Assembly: GCF_000317145.1 (NCBI RefSeq)
Contig: NC_019697.1
Location: 1,674,001-1,738,000 of the forward strand
DNA: 64,000 nucleotides
Reading direction: 5' to 3'
From: Chamaesiphon minutus PCC 6605
GTDB lineage: Bacteria; Cyanobacteriota; Cyanobacteriia; Cyanobacteriales; Chamaesiphonaceae
Part shown: positions 45,731 through 53,598 of the stretch, in pieces
How positions within the stretch are numbered: the stretch's first letter is position 1
How the letters are laid out: each line of letters opens with the position of its first letter
Notes under the pieces: model-generated
What the model was told of the DNA's origin: nothing
Database searches by the model: none
Seen by the model: the letters and a program-made list of their open reading frames with translations, nothing else
Translations under genes and position numbers: made by a program

Positions 45731-46408
45731 TCAGCGCAATACCCAAACCTGCTCGGTTTGATAAAAATCACCACGTTGTTCTAGTGGTATCCCATTGAGC
45801 AGCAACGCCAGCCAAACCTGCACCAGTGGCATCTCGATCGATCCTTGTAATGCCAATAACGACACAGGCTCACCCCACTCCTCTAGCCGCGCCGAGATCG
45901 CCGCACCCCACGCCGACACATCTTCATCGTGTGCTAATCCAATTGCTTCTTTATAAGCTATTTCCGGATCTACTGGTTCGGGTAAAATCGCCTCAAGTAA
46001 AACTTTTCGATCGATCTCAGCCACAACCGAGCGAACTTCATCAATTTCACTTTCTGAAAATTCAGATACCTTACGCGGCAAACTAGACAATGGCTCGATA
46101 TAGACATCGAAGTCAATTTGCATCGATTGGCGCACATATCGATCGAAAGCATCCTCAGACATCACTGGGCCATCATCACTCCCAACCGCTTGAATCGACT
46201 CAAATGCCAACTGCGAACGCAACTCATACAAATCTGTAATCTGCGAAATCGCCTCCCCTGCCACCTGTAACCGTCCCAGACAGCCCAAATTAACAATTGC
46301 GTCTTCCACCTCCTGCCACAACCTAGCTAAATCGGCCTCTTCTGGCTCACTCGCGGCAACTTTAATTTTCGTCCATACTGGCAGGTCAATCCATTCAAAC
46401 TGTGGCAT
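45731..46408 (-). CDS. Hypothetical acidic protein of the Mu-like operon
   Basis: 225 residues from ATG 46408, with GAGG six bases upstream (an ATG at 46423 also fits). Unrecognised, strongly acidic and helical (SEPEEADLARLWQEVEDAIV, EFSESEIDEVRSVVAEIDRK). It overlaps the end of the upstream zinc-motif gene and is followed 42 bases later by the MuA-like gene, so it belongs to the transposition operon. A role as transposase partner or regulator is inference from position only. Confidence 0.6.
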   Translation of the reverse strand: MPQFEWIDLPVWTKIKVAASEPEEADLARLWQEVEDAIVNLGCLGRLQVAGEAISQITDLYELRSQLAFESIQAVGSDDGPVMSEDAFDRYVRQSMQIDFDVYIEPLSSLPRKVSEFSESEIDEVRSVVAEIDRKVLLEAILPEPVDPEIAYKEAIGLAHDEDVSAWGAAISARLEEWGEPVSLLALQGSIEMPLVQVWLALLLNGIPLEQRGDFYQTEQVWVLR

Positions 46409-46946
46409 TCTCGACCTCACCATAATGAATGCAAGGACGAATCGGGCACAGATAAGGATCGAGTCGTTCTAAAGCCGCAAACTTACGAACGCCGTACTTA
46501 TCCTCCAACAAAGCCAACAGCTTTTTTATATATAAATGGATTTGACTTGGCACCATCCCGATACAATGAATCGGCTGAACGATCGCTACCCGTTCTTGCC
46601 CCTGCCACACTTGGGCGGAAACGGCATGAACGATCGATTCGGCTCCCGCCTCACGGTATACAATCAAAACAGCGTATTGCAAATCCGCAAATGCGGCTAG
46701 ATCGGCAGGTGGTAATTCAATGACTGTTTCTTGACGGTGCCGATTGCGCTGCTGATTCTTACGATCTCGATGACGGGCATAGGATCTGCGACTGTAACAA
46801 ACCTTGGGATTCCAACATCCATCGCCGTCTTTTCCATGTAAAGCTTGAGCCTGAGCAGCCGAGAGCATGGCACACTTTTTACATTTGAGGGGAATCGATC
46901 GTGGGGAGGTCGATTTTGAGGCTGATTCGGATGGAGTTTTGGTCAT
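46395..46946 (-). CDS. Putative zinc-binding protein of the Mu-like operon
   Basis: 183 residues. The N-terminal part holds CKKCAMLSAAQAQALHGKDG then CWNPKVCYSRRS, a possible four-Cys zinc site, followed by a very basic stretch (RHRDRKNQQRNRHRQ) suited to DNA or RNA. The C-terminal domain (LQYAVLIVYREAGAESIVHA, VAIVQPIHCIGMVPSQIHLY) looks alpha/beta. Unrecognised family. The ATG at 46946 follows the stop of the 35-residue membrane peptide by 7 bases and overlaps the next gene. Confidence 0.6.
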   Translation of the reverse strand: MTKTPSESASKSTSPRSIPLKCKKCAMLSAAQAQALHGKDGDGCWNPKVCYSRRSYARHRDRKNQQRNRHRQETVIELPPADLAAFADLQYAVLIVYREAGAESIVHAVSAQVWQGQERVAIVQPIHCIGMVPSQIHLYIKKLLALLEDKYGVRKFAALERLDPYLCPIRPCIHYGEVENATV

Positions 46947-46953
46947 CGGTAAC

Positions 46954-47061
46954 TCACCGCTCGAACTGCATGGCCTTAGCCACTGTAGCTACAGACAGGA
47001 ATAGGGGTAACAACAACTCCCAGATGCGTGTTGGCAAAGGAAGACAAATTTCAGACATCAT
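46954..47061 (-). CDS. Tiny membrane peptide, 35 aa
   Basis: MMSEICLPLPTRIWELLLPL and a further hydrophobic stretch (FLSVATVAKAMQFER). One membrane-inserting segment. Its tandem ATGs overlap the stop of the upstream 92-residue gene and its stop is 7 bases before the next start. Because coupling on both sides is tight it is plausibly translated, perhaps as a leader or lysis-type peptide; unproven. Confidence 0.4.
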   Translation of the reverse strand: MMSEICLPLPTRIWELLLPLFLSVATVAKAMQFER

Positions 47062-47329
47062 CCGCACCTGAATGACAGAATTCGATCGATGGCAAGCATT
47101 TTCCGTACCCCAGCAAATAGTCATGCTCTTTGCGAAAATCACCCGTTCGGTCTTTACCATCGCGAGCTATAACCCTAACAAGATGCTCGTCGCCATCCCC
47201 AAACAAGATAACGTTGAGTTCGCAGTAGCTCTCAAACCGCTCCAGAAAATGACCTTTGACAGTACAAGCATCAAAATAAGTACTAGCCCGAAGTTCCATC
47301 CAAGTTACGACGATCGAACCGCTCTTCAT
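47051..47329 (-). CDS. Hypothetical 92-aa protein, first gene of the Mu-like operon
   Basis: Unrecognised. 92 residues, soluble, beta-rich start (SGSIVVTWMELRASTYFDAC, YCELNVILFGDGDEHLVRVI) and a C-terminus with CLPSIEFCHSG. A strong GGGAG lies 7 bases before the ATG at 47329, which favours this strand over a plus-strand frame at 47072-47389. It starts the run of co-directional genes leading to the MuA and MuB genes, downstream of the palindrome at 47411-47440, which could be its operator. Confidence 0.5.
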   Translation of the reverse strand: MKSGSIVVTWMELRASTYFDACTVKGHFLERFESYCELNVILFGDGDEHLVRVIARDGKDRTGDFRKEHDYLLGYGKCLPSIEFCHSGADDV

Positions 47330-47610
47330 CCGATAACTCCCTTCTACGAAGCACGCCTACTATCATACCACGATCGCGATTTAATCTGAGATTTCGTCTG
47401 ATACCCGTCTAATTCCAGATAAGAATAATTATCTGGAATTGAGAAATGATGGTAAAATTGAAATTGCGCCGTACAGCCAACGTTGGCAGCCACTCTCCTC
47501 AAATTTCTCGGTAATCTCACATCTGTGAAGTCAGGGAAGGGCGAAAGGAACAGACTTACGATCGATATTCAAGATCCGAGCGATAATAGTAGCTATGTAT
47601 TATTAGTGAT
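47330..47610. promoter_or_regulatory. Control region of the Mu-like operon with operator-like palindrome
   Basis: About 280 bases between divergent genes. AATTCCAGATAA at 47411 and TTATCTGGAATT at 47429 form a 12-bp inverted repeat with a six-base spacer. The stretch 47362-47401 resembles 50378-50416. No gene seen. Confidence 0.5.
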
Positions 47611-48813
47611 ATGAATTTAAAAGAAGTAGAAGACTTAATCTCAACTGCTAAAGATAAAAACCTCCAAAGAATTAGTATCGAGCATGGGAATTTGGGAGCT
47701 TTACCAAGTTCGATCGGGCAAGTTACTAGTCTGTTGAGGCTTACTCTTGTTAATAATATGTTAAAAACTCTACCCGAATCTATCGGCCAACTTACCAACC
47801 TAAAAAGCCTAGAAATCAGAGATAATCGATTAACAACTTTACCAGAGTCGATCGAACTACTTACTAATCTTGAATCACTCGAACTCTGGAATAATCGACT
47901 GATAAATTTACCAGAATCCATCGGAAGACTGACTAATCTCACGTTGCTGGATCTCCAACAAAACCAACTTACCACTTTACCCGAATCGGTCGGACAACTG
48001 ACTAGTCTTAATTACATCGAACTCGGCAACAACCAGCTTACCAGTTTGCCAGACTCTTTTAAGAATCTGATCGATCTTCAGTCGCTCCAGCTCAGTGATA
48101 ATCAATTCACCAGCGTACCCGAATCAATCGGGGAACTAACTAACCTCAAGTGGTTAGATCTCGACGGAAATCAATTAACAAACTTACCAGAATTTATCGG
48201 CGAGTTTTCTAATCTTAAACGTCTGAAAATACAAGATAATCACTTAACAAGTTTGCCACTCTGGTTTACCAAGCTTGAAAAACTCGAACGACTCGAATTA
48301 AGTAATAATCCCTTGACCGATCTTTCGATTCTACAATCTTTACCTAAGCTAAAGGAAGTTGTCTTTTTTGATGTTAGCCTTCCCCCTAGATATTGGATTG
48401 AAATCAATGAGTGGAAGCCAGAGTGGTTGTTAGATGAAAGCAATCCTACGATCGAACAGATTTTAATCGAGCAAATCGGTGACGAGCGGATTCGTCAAGA
48501 ATTAGGGTCTAGGTTTGACATCGAGCCAAGCCGTACTGTCAAAAAACAATTAAGTATCGACGAAATGCAAAGCCTAGATTGGAAAGCTTTAGAACAACAG
48601 CCTCTGAGTGTTGCTCTGAAAATGGTAGCTAAAACAGGTTTGATTTATGGTGGCGGATTTAATTCTGGTGATAGTTTGAGTACGAGCTACTGGCTTGGCT
48701 CAGAGCATCAGGACTATTTTTCAGTTCGCTTTTACCATTCCCTATATGATTCTCCATTAGATCCTGAAAACATTGTATCTCGTGTTGAAGTTAAACTCGA
48801 TCGCACGACGTAA
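47611..48813 (+). CDS. Leucine-rich repeat protein
   Basis: 400 residues. After a short lead (MNLKEVEDLISTAKDKNLQR) come nine 23-residue repeats of the form LPESIGQLTNLKSLELxxNxLTT, the cyanobacterial/plant-like LRR class, spanning about residues 30-230. The C-terminal 170 residues (MQSLDWKALEQQPLSVALKM, GDSLSTSYWLGSEHQDYFSV) are a separate non-repeat domain, unrecognised. LRR arrays bind proteins; cytoplasmic because there is no signal peptide. It lies between the Mu-like operon and a tyrosine recombinase, 24 bases before the latter, and so looks like cargo of one element. Confidence 0.85.
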   Translation: MNLKEVEDLISTAKDKNLQRISIEHGNLGALPSSIGQVTSLLRLTLVNNMLKTLPESIGQLTNLKSLEIRDNRLTTLPESIELLTNLESLELWNNRLINLPESIGRLTNLTLLDLQQNQLTTLPESVGQLTSLNYIELGNNQLTSLPDSFKNLIDLQSLQLSDNQFTSVPESIGELTNLKWLDLDGNQLTNLPEFIGEFSNLKRLKIQDNHLTSLPLWFTKLEKLERLELSNNPLTDLSILQSLPKLKEVVFFDVSLPPRYWIEINEWKPEWLLDESNPTIEQILIEQIGDERIRQELGSRFDIEPSRTVKKQLSIDEMQSLDWKALEQQPLSVALKMVAKTGLIYGGGFNSGDSLSTSYWLGSEHQDYFSVRFYHSLYDSPLDPENIVSRVEVKLDRTT

Positions 48814-48837
48814 ATTAATCTCAATCTATAGTACTAA

Positions 48838-49842
48838 ATGCCACTTAAATCTATCCCCGAACCAACCTTACTGACTATTCTACCTGCACCATTACCCGCT
48901 CCAAGTCCGGTTGTCGAGCTGCGAGAGGCGCGGATTGATGAGTTTTTACAGGCGCGATCGTTATCTCCTAATAGCAAGATTGCATATCGTCGCGATCTCA
49001 ACCACTTTTTACGCTGGATTACCATCGGTTGGGCGGCAGTTACACCACGTCAAGTGGCTCAATTTAAAGCGCACCTACTCCGTATCGATTCAGATACAAA
49101 AGAGCGAGTATTGAAAGATAGTTCCGTGTGTCGAATTTTAGGCACGCTAAAAAACTTTTATGGTTGGTTGCTCAAAAGTCAGTATATTAGTCTCGATCCC
49201 ACCATCGCGATCGAGTTACCTAAGTTAGTCGAACCCGAAGCTCAAAATCTTGATGACATTACTGTCGAGCAGATTCTCCACGCAGCTACGAACAGTTCGC
49301 TCCCCGAACGCAATATCACGATCGTCTCGGTATTATTGCACGGACTTAGAGCTAGTGAAGTTGTCAATCTCAACTTGGAGGATTACGACGGGCAGCGTTT
49401 GAATATCCGTCAAGCTAAGGCTGATAGTAAGGGCAAGGTACCACTAACCGTGCAAACACGATCCAGGCTCGATCGGTATTTAGAATGGCGCGAACGTCAG
49501 GGGCATTCGATCGAAAATGGCAGTCCGATCTTCATCTCTGAATCTAATCGCAATCGGGGTAAGCGTTTGAGTTATGACGGTATTTATAAGGTCGTCAAAG
49601 AGTTTGAAAAAGCCACTAATACCTCCATCCATCCCCATCAATTTAGACATACATTTGCCACTAATATGATGGTACAAGGCATGAATCCTTATCATGTGAT
49701 GACGATGACGCGCCATCGTTCTTCGGCTAGTTTTCGGCGGTATACGAAGGCGGCTGACCAGGCGGCGGCTGAGGCAGCTTTTTATCAGACGATCCGACAG
49801 GACAGCGAAGCTATCGATTCTCACAACCCCAAGTCTATCTGA
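48838..49842 (+). CDS. Tyrosine recombinase / site-specific integrase
   Basis: 334 residues. An N-terminal core-binding SAM-like domain (IDEFLQARSLSPNSKIAYRR, VCRILGTLKNFYGWLLKSQY) and a catalytic domain with LLHGLRASEVVNL (Arg), HPHQFRHTFATNMM (H-x2-R), TRHRSSASFRRYTKA (His and nucleophile Tyr). XerC/XerD-like layout. It likely integrates or resolves the surrounding element. The first ATG at 48838 is 24 bases after the LRR stop. A 31-base repeat at 49854-49884, just 12 bases past its stop, may be its site. Confidence 0.88.
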   Translation: MPLKSIPEPTLLTILPAPLPAPSPVVELREARIDEFLQARSLSPNSKIAYRRDLNHFLRWITIGWAAVTPRQVAQFKAHLLRIDSDTKERVLKDSSVCRILGTLKNFYGWLLKSQYISLDPTIAIELPKLVEPEAQNLDDITVEQILHAATNSSLPERNITIVSVLLHGLRASEVVNLNLEDYDGQRLNIRQAKADSKGKVPLTVQTRSRLDRYLEWRERQGHSIENGSPIFISESNRNRGKRLSYDGIYKVVKEFEKATNTSIHPHQFRHTFATNMMVQGMNPYHVMTMTRHRSSASFRRYTKAADQAAAEAAFYQTIRQDSEAIDSHNPKSI

Positions 49843-50049
49843 ACATTTACAGGGATAGAGTTAGATCGATATAGATCGAGATCCAAACCCATTTCGATCT
49901 CATCTGGTCAAACAGTTGCAGTATCTAAAACTCAGCCAATCGATCGGATAACTTTATCACAACTGTGTCTTATGAAATTGCTTTGGTATATAGGTTTCAG
50001 AAATTAAAGATCGATTTAGTTTCGGATCTCGATCTATTTCGATCTCTAC
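49843..50049. other. Noncoding spacer with recombination-type repeats
   Basis: Contains an inverted copy of the 40161 motif at 49854-49884 and a direct copy at 50009-50048. No gene seen. Confidence 0.45.
50009..50048. repeat. 40-nt direct repeat, right copy
   Basis: 36 of 40 bases identical with 40161-40200, ending just before the group II intron remnant. Confidence 0.55.
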
Positions 50050-50315
50050 GGTGGCAGAAAACCAACATTGGAAATGCCCAATCTGTGGAGAGCATCTGCT
50101 CAACGGTGAAAAACTGCATATCCACCATCTCGAAAGCGTAAAACTTGGCGGCACGGACTCAATCGACAACCTTGTGCATCTGCACGTCGCGTGCCACAAA
50201 TATCTTCATGCAGGTGGAGTCCTATGATGCAAGAGGCTTGAGCGGCTTGATGTGAAAGTATCACGAGCCGTTCTGAGGGGAGGGAGACAGGGCGACCTGC
50301 TCTCTCTTACCCGAC
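50050..50315 (+). mobile_element. Group II intron 3' remnant (HNH end of RT, domains V and VI)
   Basis: 5'-truncated intron on the plus strand. 50050-50227 encodes only the HNH tail of an intron RT (HWKCPICGEHLLNGEKLHIH, LGGTDSIDNLVHLHVACHKY). 50239-50275 is domain V (GAGCGGCTTGATGTGAAAGT then ATCACGAGCCGTTC) and 50276-50315 domain VI (GGGAGGGAGA pairing TCTCTCT..CCC, bulged A). The 3' end is taken as CCCGAC at 50315. A third, different intron from A and B. Confidence 0.85.
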
Positions 50316-50497
50316 AGCGATCGTTTGAACTGTCTTCATCTTCAGTGCCACGTAGTGAAGGGTTTTTTGACCATTCAATTATATCACGATCGAGATTTAA
50401 TCCAAATCTTGTCTGAGAGATATCTGAGTCACGATAATGTGACTTATCATTAGTCTGTAGTGTTATAATGCTGTGTAACTGATGGGATGTGGGGTAA
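50316..50497. other. Noncoding region resembling the Mu-operon control region
   Basis: 50378-50416 resembles 47362-47401 (about 22 of the first 25 bases), followed by a different short inverted repeat (AGTCAC-GATAAT-GTGACT). A weak stem followed by T6 lies near 50347-50370. No gene seen. Confidence 0.4.
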
Positions 50498-51993
50498 CTG
50501 GAGTTTAGACTAAAAAATAATCGCAGCTAAAATAACCGCCTTGTAAAAAGACAAGCCGATGCCAAAAAATTGTTAGAGTAGTGAAATTAGGCGGCTACTT
50601 TTTTAGACTTTTTAGGTCGAGAACACCGTTTTTTAACAGTCGGATAACGAGGTGGTTTAGTACGTGTGTTTCCTTTAGCCCAGCCAGGAGATTTACCCCT
50701 GGGTTTAGGTACTTGAGTGGGAGTTCCAATCTCCACCAAAACGGAAAACATCGATTGAGCAACACGTCCAGGAGTTAAATTAAGAGTAGCAGATTGCCAA
50801 GGTAGTCTAGTTTCAACCACAACATCTCTAGCCAACCACAGTTGCCAACTCATTAACGGCATCAGATCGCTCCACCGCTCACATTGTTCGGGAGTTCTCA
50901 AGTTCGGCAATGTCCAATGCAATCGCTGCTTGGCAAACCGATACCAGTGGTCTACTCCAAAGCGACGTAAATATTTAAACCAAACCTGTTCTAGCGGCAG
51001 AGTTCTGGCACCGACCCAAGCTAACCACAATGGTGGAAAAGGCCGACCGTTAGACATGGGGTTGATTCTTTCAACCAGAATCAAATTTAGGGGATGCCCA
51101 GCGGCACGATAGAAATGTAAGTTTTTCCACTGACGAACTCTGACTTGTCCTAGTCGTGGATGATGGTCGATTTCAACTATTTCATTTGTTTCTAGCCAGG
51201 TGTCGGGGTCGTTAAGCTTCATTTTCTGTCCATGTTTGCGTGGTCTGCCCCGACCGCTATAAGCTGGTGGTGCCGACCAAAAACAGGCATTCTTTCTGAC
51301 TCGCATCAGACAATCAGCTTGAATGTCTGCGCTGGCAAGTACCCATGTTGCATTGCCATATTCGCGATCTAAGACTGCCAGCACTGGATTGGCGAGCTGT
51401 TTGCACACTTGTTTAAGTTGGGCAGCCGCTTTGGGCAACGGTGATTCACTACTACTAATTCGCTCGTGTAACAACGGTAATGCCCAACTCCCTTCTAATT
51501 CAGGTATCCAGGCAATCGTGCTATATCCTTGTCCGATTACTACTCCTTGTTGATATTCGTGTGTTCGGTCTTTCAATGTTTGGGCATCTGGTCTTCCCCA
51601 TGCGGTATGGTCGATTGCCATCAACACATACTCTTGGCTGGAGACGACTTGCCGCTCTAACTGTTTGATGTATAGCACCATTAGTTGTTTCCGGTCTGGT
51701 CGGCTATCTTGTAATGCCTCATAGATACTCGACCATTGGCGATTGAATAATGGACTGAGTGCAAATTCCGCCAGACATGCCGCATTTCTGGTGGTCATCA
51801 CGGCATCCATCAACTCAAATGTCGCATCTTTGGCTTTGACTAGTAATTCGTATGCTGCTTGACGAAATTCCTTTAATCGTTCACTGTTCATTTAGGGCGT
51901 GAATGGGTTTTCTGTTTCACCCTCATTCTCTCCCCAACGGTAGCCTCAGTTCTTCTTTGGCTGCCGTTCTCTCTTTTTTAGTCTAAACTCCAG
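50498..51993. mobile_element. Insertion sequence, 1496 bp, 7-bp target duplication
   Basis: Perfect 20-bp inverted repeats CTGGAGTTTAGACTAAAAAA at 50498-50517 and 51974-51993. Flanked by GGGGTAA at 50491-50497 and 51994-52000. Complete. Confidence 0.92.
50587..51891 (-). CDS. DDE transposase (IS701-like / IS4 superfamily)
   Basis: 434 residues. DDE-type features: VLMAIDHTAWGRPDAQTLKD (first Asp) and NPVLAVLDREYGNATWV (second Asp), then a region with EQVWFKYLRRFGVDHWYRFA (Y-x2-R-x-D-W type signature in place of the usual E box). Basic C-terminus (KKRCSRPKKSKKVAA). Fills the IS; ATG at 51891. Belongs with cyanobacterial IS701-like elements, tentatively. Intact. Confidence 0.85.
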   Translation of the reverse strand: MNSERLKEFRQAAYELLVKAKDATFELMDAVMTTRNAACLAEFALSPLFNRQWSSIYEALQDSRPDRKQLMVLYIKQLERQVVSSQEYVLMAIDHTAWGRPDAQTLKDRTHEYQQGVVIGQGYSTIAWIPELEGSWALPLLHERISSSESPLPKAAAQLKQVCKQLANPVLAVLDREYGNATWVLASADIQADCLMRVRKNACFWSAPPAYSGRGRPRKHGQKMKLNDPDTWLETNEIVEIDHHPRLGQVRVRQWKNLHFYRAAGHPLNLILVERINPMSNGRPFPPLWLAWVGARTLPLEQVWFKYLRRFGVDHWYRFAKQRLHWTLPNLRTPEQCERWSDLMPLMSWQLWLARDVVVETRLPWQSATLNLTPGRVAQSMFSVLVEIGTPTQVPKPRGKSPGWAKGNTRTKPPRYPTVKKRCSRPKKSKKVAA

Positions 51994-52099
51994 GGGGTAA
52001 AGGGGAAAGGGTAAAGGGGAAAGGAAGATCGTGATTGACAAGACAATGCAATTGCATTACTTTAGGAATAGAGTTTACCCTATCAGTTGAGAAGTTGCT

Positions 52100-52432
52100 A
52101 TGGCTACACCATCAACCCCCTGCTCGGAATCTACTTTGACCGATCGTTATCAAACGACAGTTCCCGATCCTGTTCGGAAAGTATTGGGCTTGAATAAGCG
52201 CGATCGAATTGCCTACACCATCGAATCTGATGGTCGGGTGACGATCTCGCGTGCTGGGGATGCAAATAACGATCCGCTGTTGGGACAGTTTCTCGATTTT
52301 CTAGCTACAGATATCCAAGTCAATCCCCAGCATGTGCGACAGGTCAGCTCCGATTTAGCAAATCGGATTCGATCGTTAGTCGGCAATGTCGATCTCGATC
52401 TTGACGCACCACTGGCGGCTGAAGATGAATGA
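52100..52432 (+). CDS. prlF: PrlF/SohA-type antitoxin
   Basis: 110 residues. N-terminal swapped-hairpin AbrB domain: STLTDRYQTTVPDPVRKVLG with LNKRDRIAYTIESDGRVTIS. PrlF antitoxins bind their promoter and neutralise the YhaV RNase. Its ATG..TGA stop overlaps the next start (the TGA at 52430 lies in ATGA at 52429), the usual antitoxin-toxin coupling. The AbrB domain binds the promoter upstream, perhaps in the 52001-52099 region. Confidence 0.85.
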   Translation: MATPSTPCSESTLTDRYQTTVPDPVRKVLGLNKRDRIAYTIESDGRVTISRAGDANNDPLLGQFLDFLATDIQVNPQHVRQVSSDLANRIRSLVGNVDLDLDAPLAAEDE

Positions 52433-52929
52433 ACGAATCCGAACCTCAGCCGCTAGTAATTAATGAATGGACTATATTTGCTCACGATCTGTTTCTATCA
52501 CAGGTTGAAGAACTTTTAATCCAAGTCGAAAATCTGCGGCTAAAGTATCCGCAGGATTATCATAAGAAAAATGTTACTAAGCGGTTAGCTGCGATCGCCA
52601 AGTTAGCATTTGATATTATTCCTCAAGATCCTACTTTATCAGTATATCGACAGGGTGCGACGCTGGGGGATGATTATAAACATTGGTTTAGGGCTAAGTT
52701 TTTTCAACAGTACCGATTGTTTTTTCGATATCATCAAGACAGTAAAATTATCGTCTATGCCTGGGTTAATGATGAGGATACCAAACGGGCTTATGATAGT
52801 AATACGGATGCTTATTTAGTTTTTAAGAAGATGCTCAATCGCGGTCATCCGCCTGATGATTGGAATGAATTACTGGCAGCGGTAAAAGGTGAAATAGATC
52901 GCCTGGATAAACTTAATCTAGAAACTTAA
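52429..52929 (+). CDS. yhaV: YhaV-family toxin (RNase)
   Basis: 166 residues. YhaV toxin family (RelE-like fold mRNA interferase): VINEWTIFAHDLFLSQVEEL, YRQGATLGDDYKHWFRAKFF, FFRYHQDSKIIVYAWVNDED, NRGHPPDDWNELL near the C-terminus. The conserved Arg/His catalytic positions (R in FFRYH and R/H in NRGHPPD) are present. Coupled to the PrlF-like antitoxin through an ATGA overlap. It stabilises the plasmid or region by post-segregational killing. Intact. Confidence 0.88.
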   Translation: MNESEPQPLVINEWTIFAHDLFLSQVEELLIQVENLRLKYPQDYHKKNVTKRLAAIAKLAFDIIPQDPTLSVYRQGATLGDDYKHWFRAKFFQQYRLFFRYHQDSKIIVYAWVNDEDTKRAYDSNTDAYLVFKKMLNRGHPPDDWNELLAAVKGEIDRLDKLNLET

Positions 52930-52995
52930 TGGTTAAGTCGATTCCAATGAATAGATCGAGTGATTAAACATTAGAAAAAGTCGAGATCGCAATTT

Positions 52996-53598
52996 ATGCC
53001 CTACAGCAGCTTCACGATCGCTCAAGTTAAGCGGCAATTTCAAATCGAGGTGGTCACAGAGCCGTTCTTTCGCGATCTACCGACACTTACCCCTGGTGAG
53101 TGGTTGACTACTCTATTGGCAAAGTCAGCCCCTCTGGCGGTGACTTTGGGGACTGAGAAGGTACGTTCAGAGTTAATCATCGCTCCATTGTTATTTGAAT
53201 TTCGCGAACTGCTCGATCGTCAGGTCAGTTTTTTCTCAGGCACGGATTTCAGCATCGATTTAGAGTCAGGCTTGAATGGGGTCTGTGATTTTTTGCTTAC
53301 CCGATCTACTTCTGAAGTTAGTATCGAAGCTCCAGCGATTATCATCATTGAAGCTAAGAAAGGGGAGTTGAACGCTGGCTGGGGGCAATGTGCAGCGGAA
53401 ATGATTGCTGCTGTGAAATTCAATCAAGCTAACGGACAAGAAATATCCAATATCTATGGTAGTGTTACCACTGGAACGATGTGGCAATTTCTCAAACTGA
53501 CAGGGCAAGTTCTGACGATCGATGTTACTGAGTATCCACTCGATCCAATCGACCGAATTCTGGGAATTCTCCAGTGGATGGTGAGTGCAGTTGATTAA
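52996..53598 (+). CDS. PD-(D/E)XK nuclease-like protein
   Basis: 200 residues. The central part has restriction-endonuclease-fold signs: ELIIAPLLFEFRELLDRQ (Glu), LNGVCDFLLTRS (Asp), IIIIEAKKGELNAGWGQCAA (E-x-K followed by a conserved Gln). This group of small cyanobacterial proteins often carries no restriction partner. It overlaps the GTG of the recombinase gene by 14 bases, suggesting co-translation. Role, nuclease or degraded nuclease, not known. Confidence 0.7.
   Translation: MPYSSFTIAQVKRQFQIEVVTEPFFRDLPTLTPGEWLTTLLAKSAPLAVTLGTEKVRSELIIAPLLFEFRELLDRQVSFFSGTDFSIDLESGLNGVCDFLLTRSTSEVSIEAPAIIIIEAKKGELNAGWGQCAAEMIAAVKFNQANGQEISNIYGSVTTGTMWQFLKLTGQVLTIDVTEYPLDPIDRILGILQWMVSAVD

Noticed and set aside
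47072-47389. Plus-strand frame of 105 codons before the LRR gene
   Set aside because: Antisense to the 92-residue minus-strand gene, which has a strong SD, operon spacing and coupled stop; the plus frame has no ribosome site.
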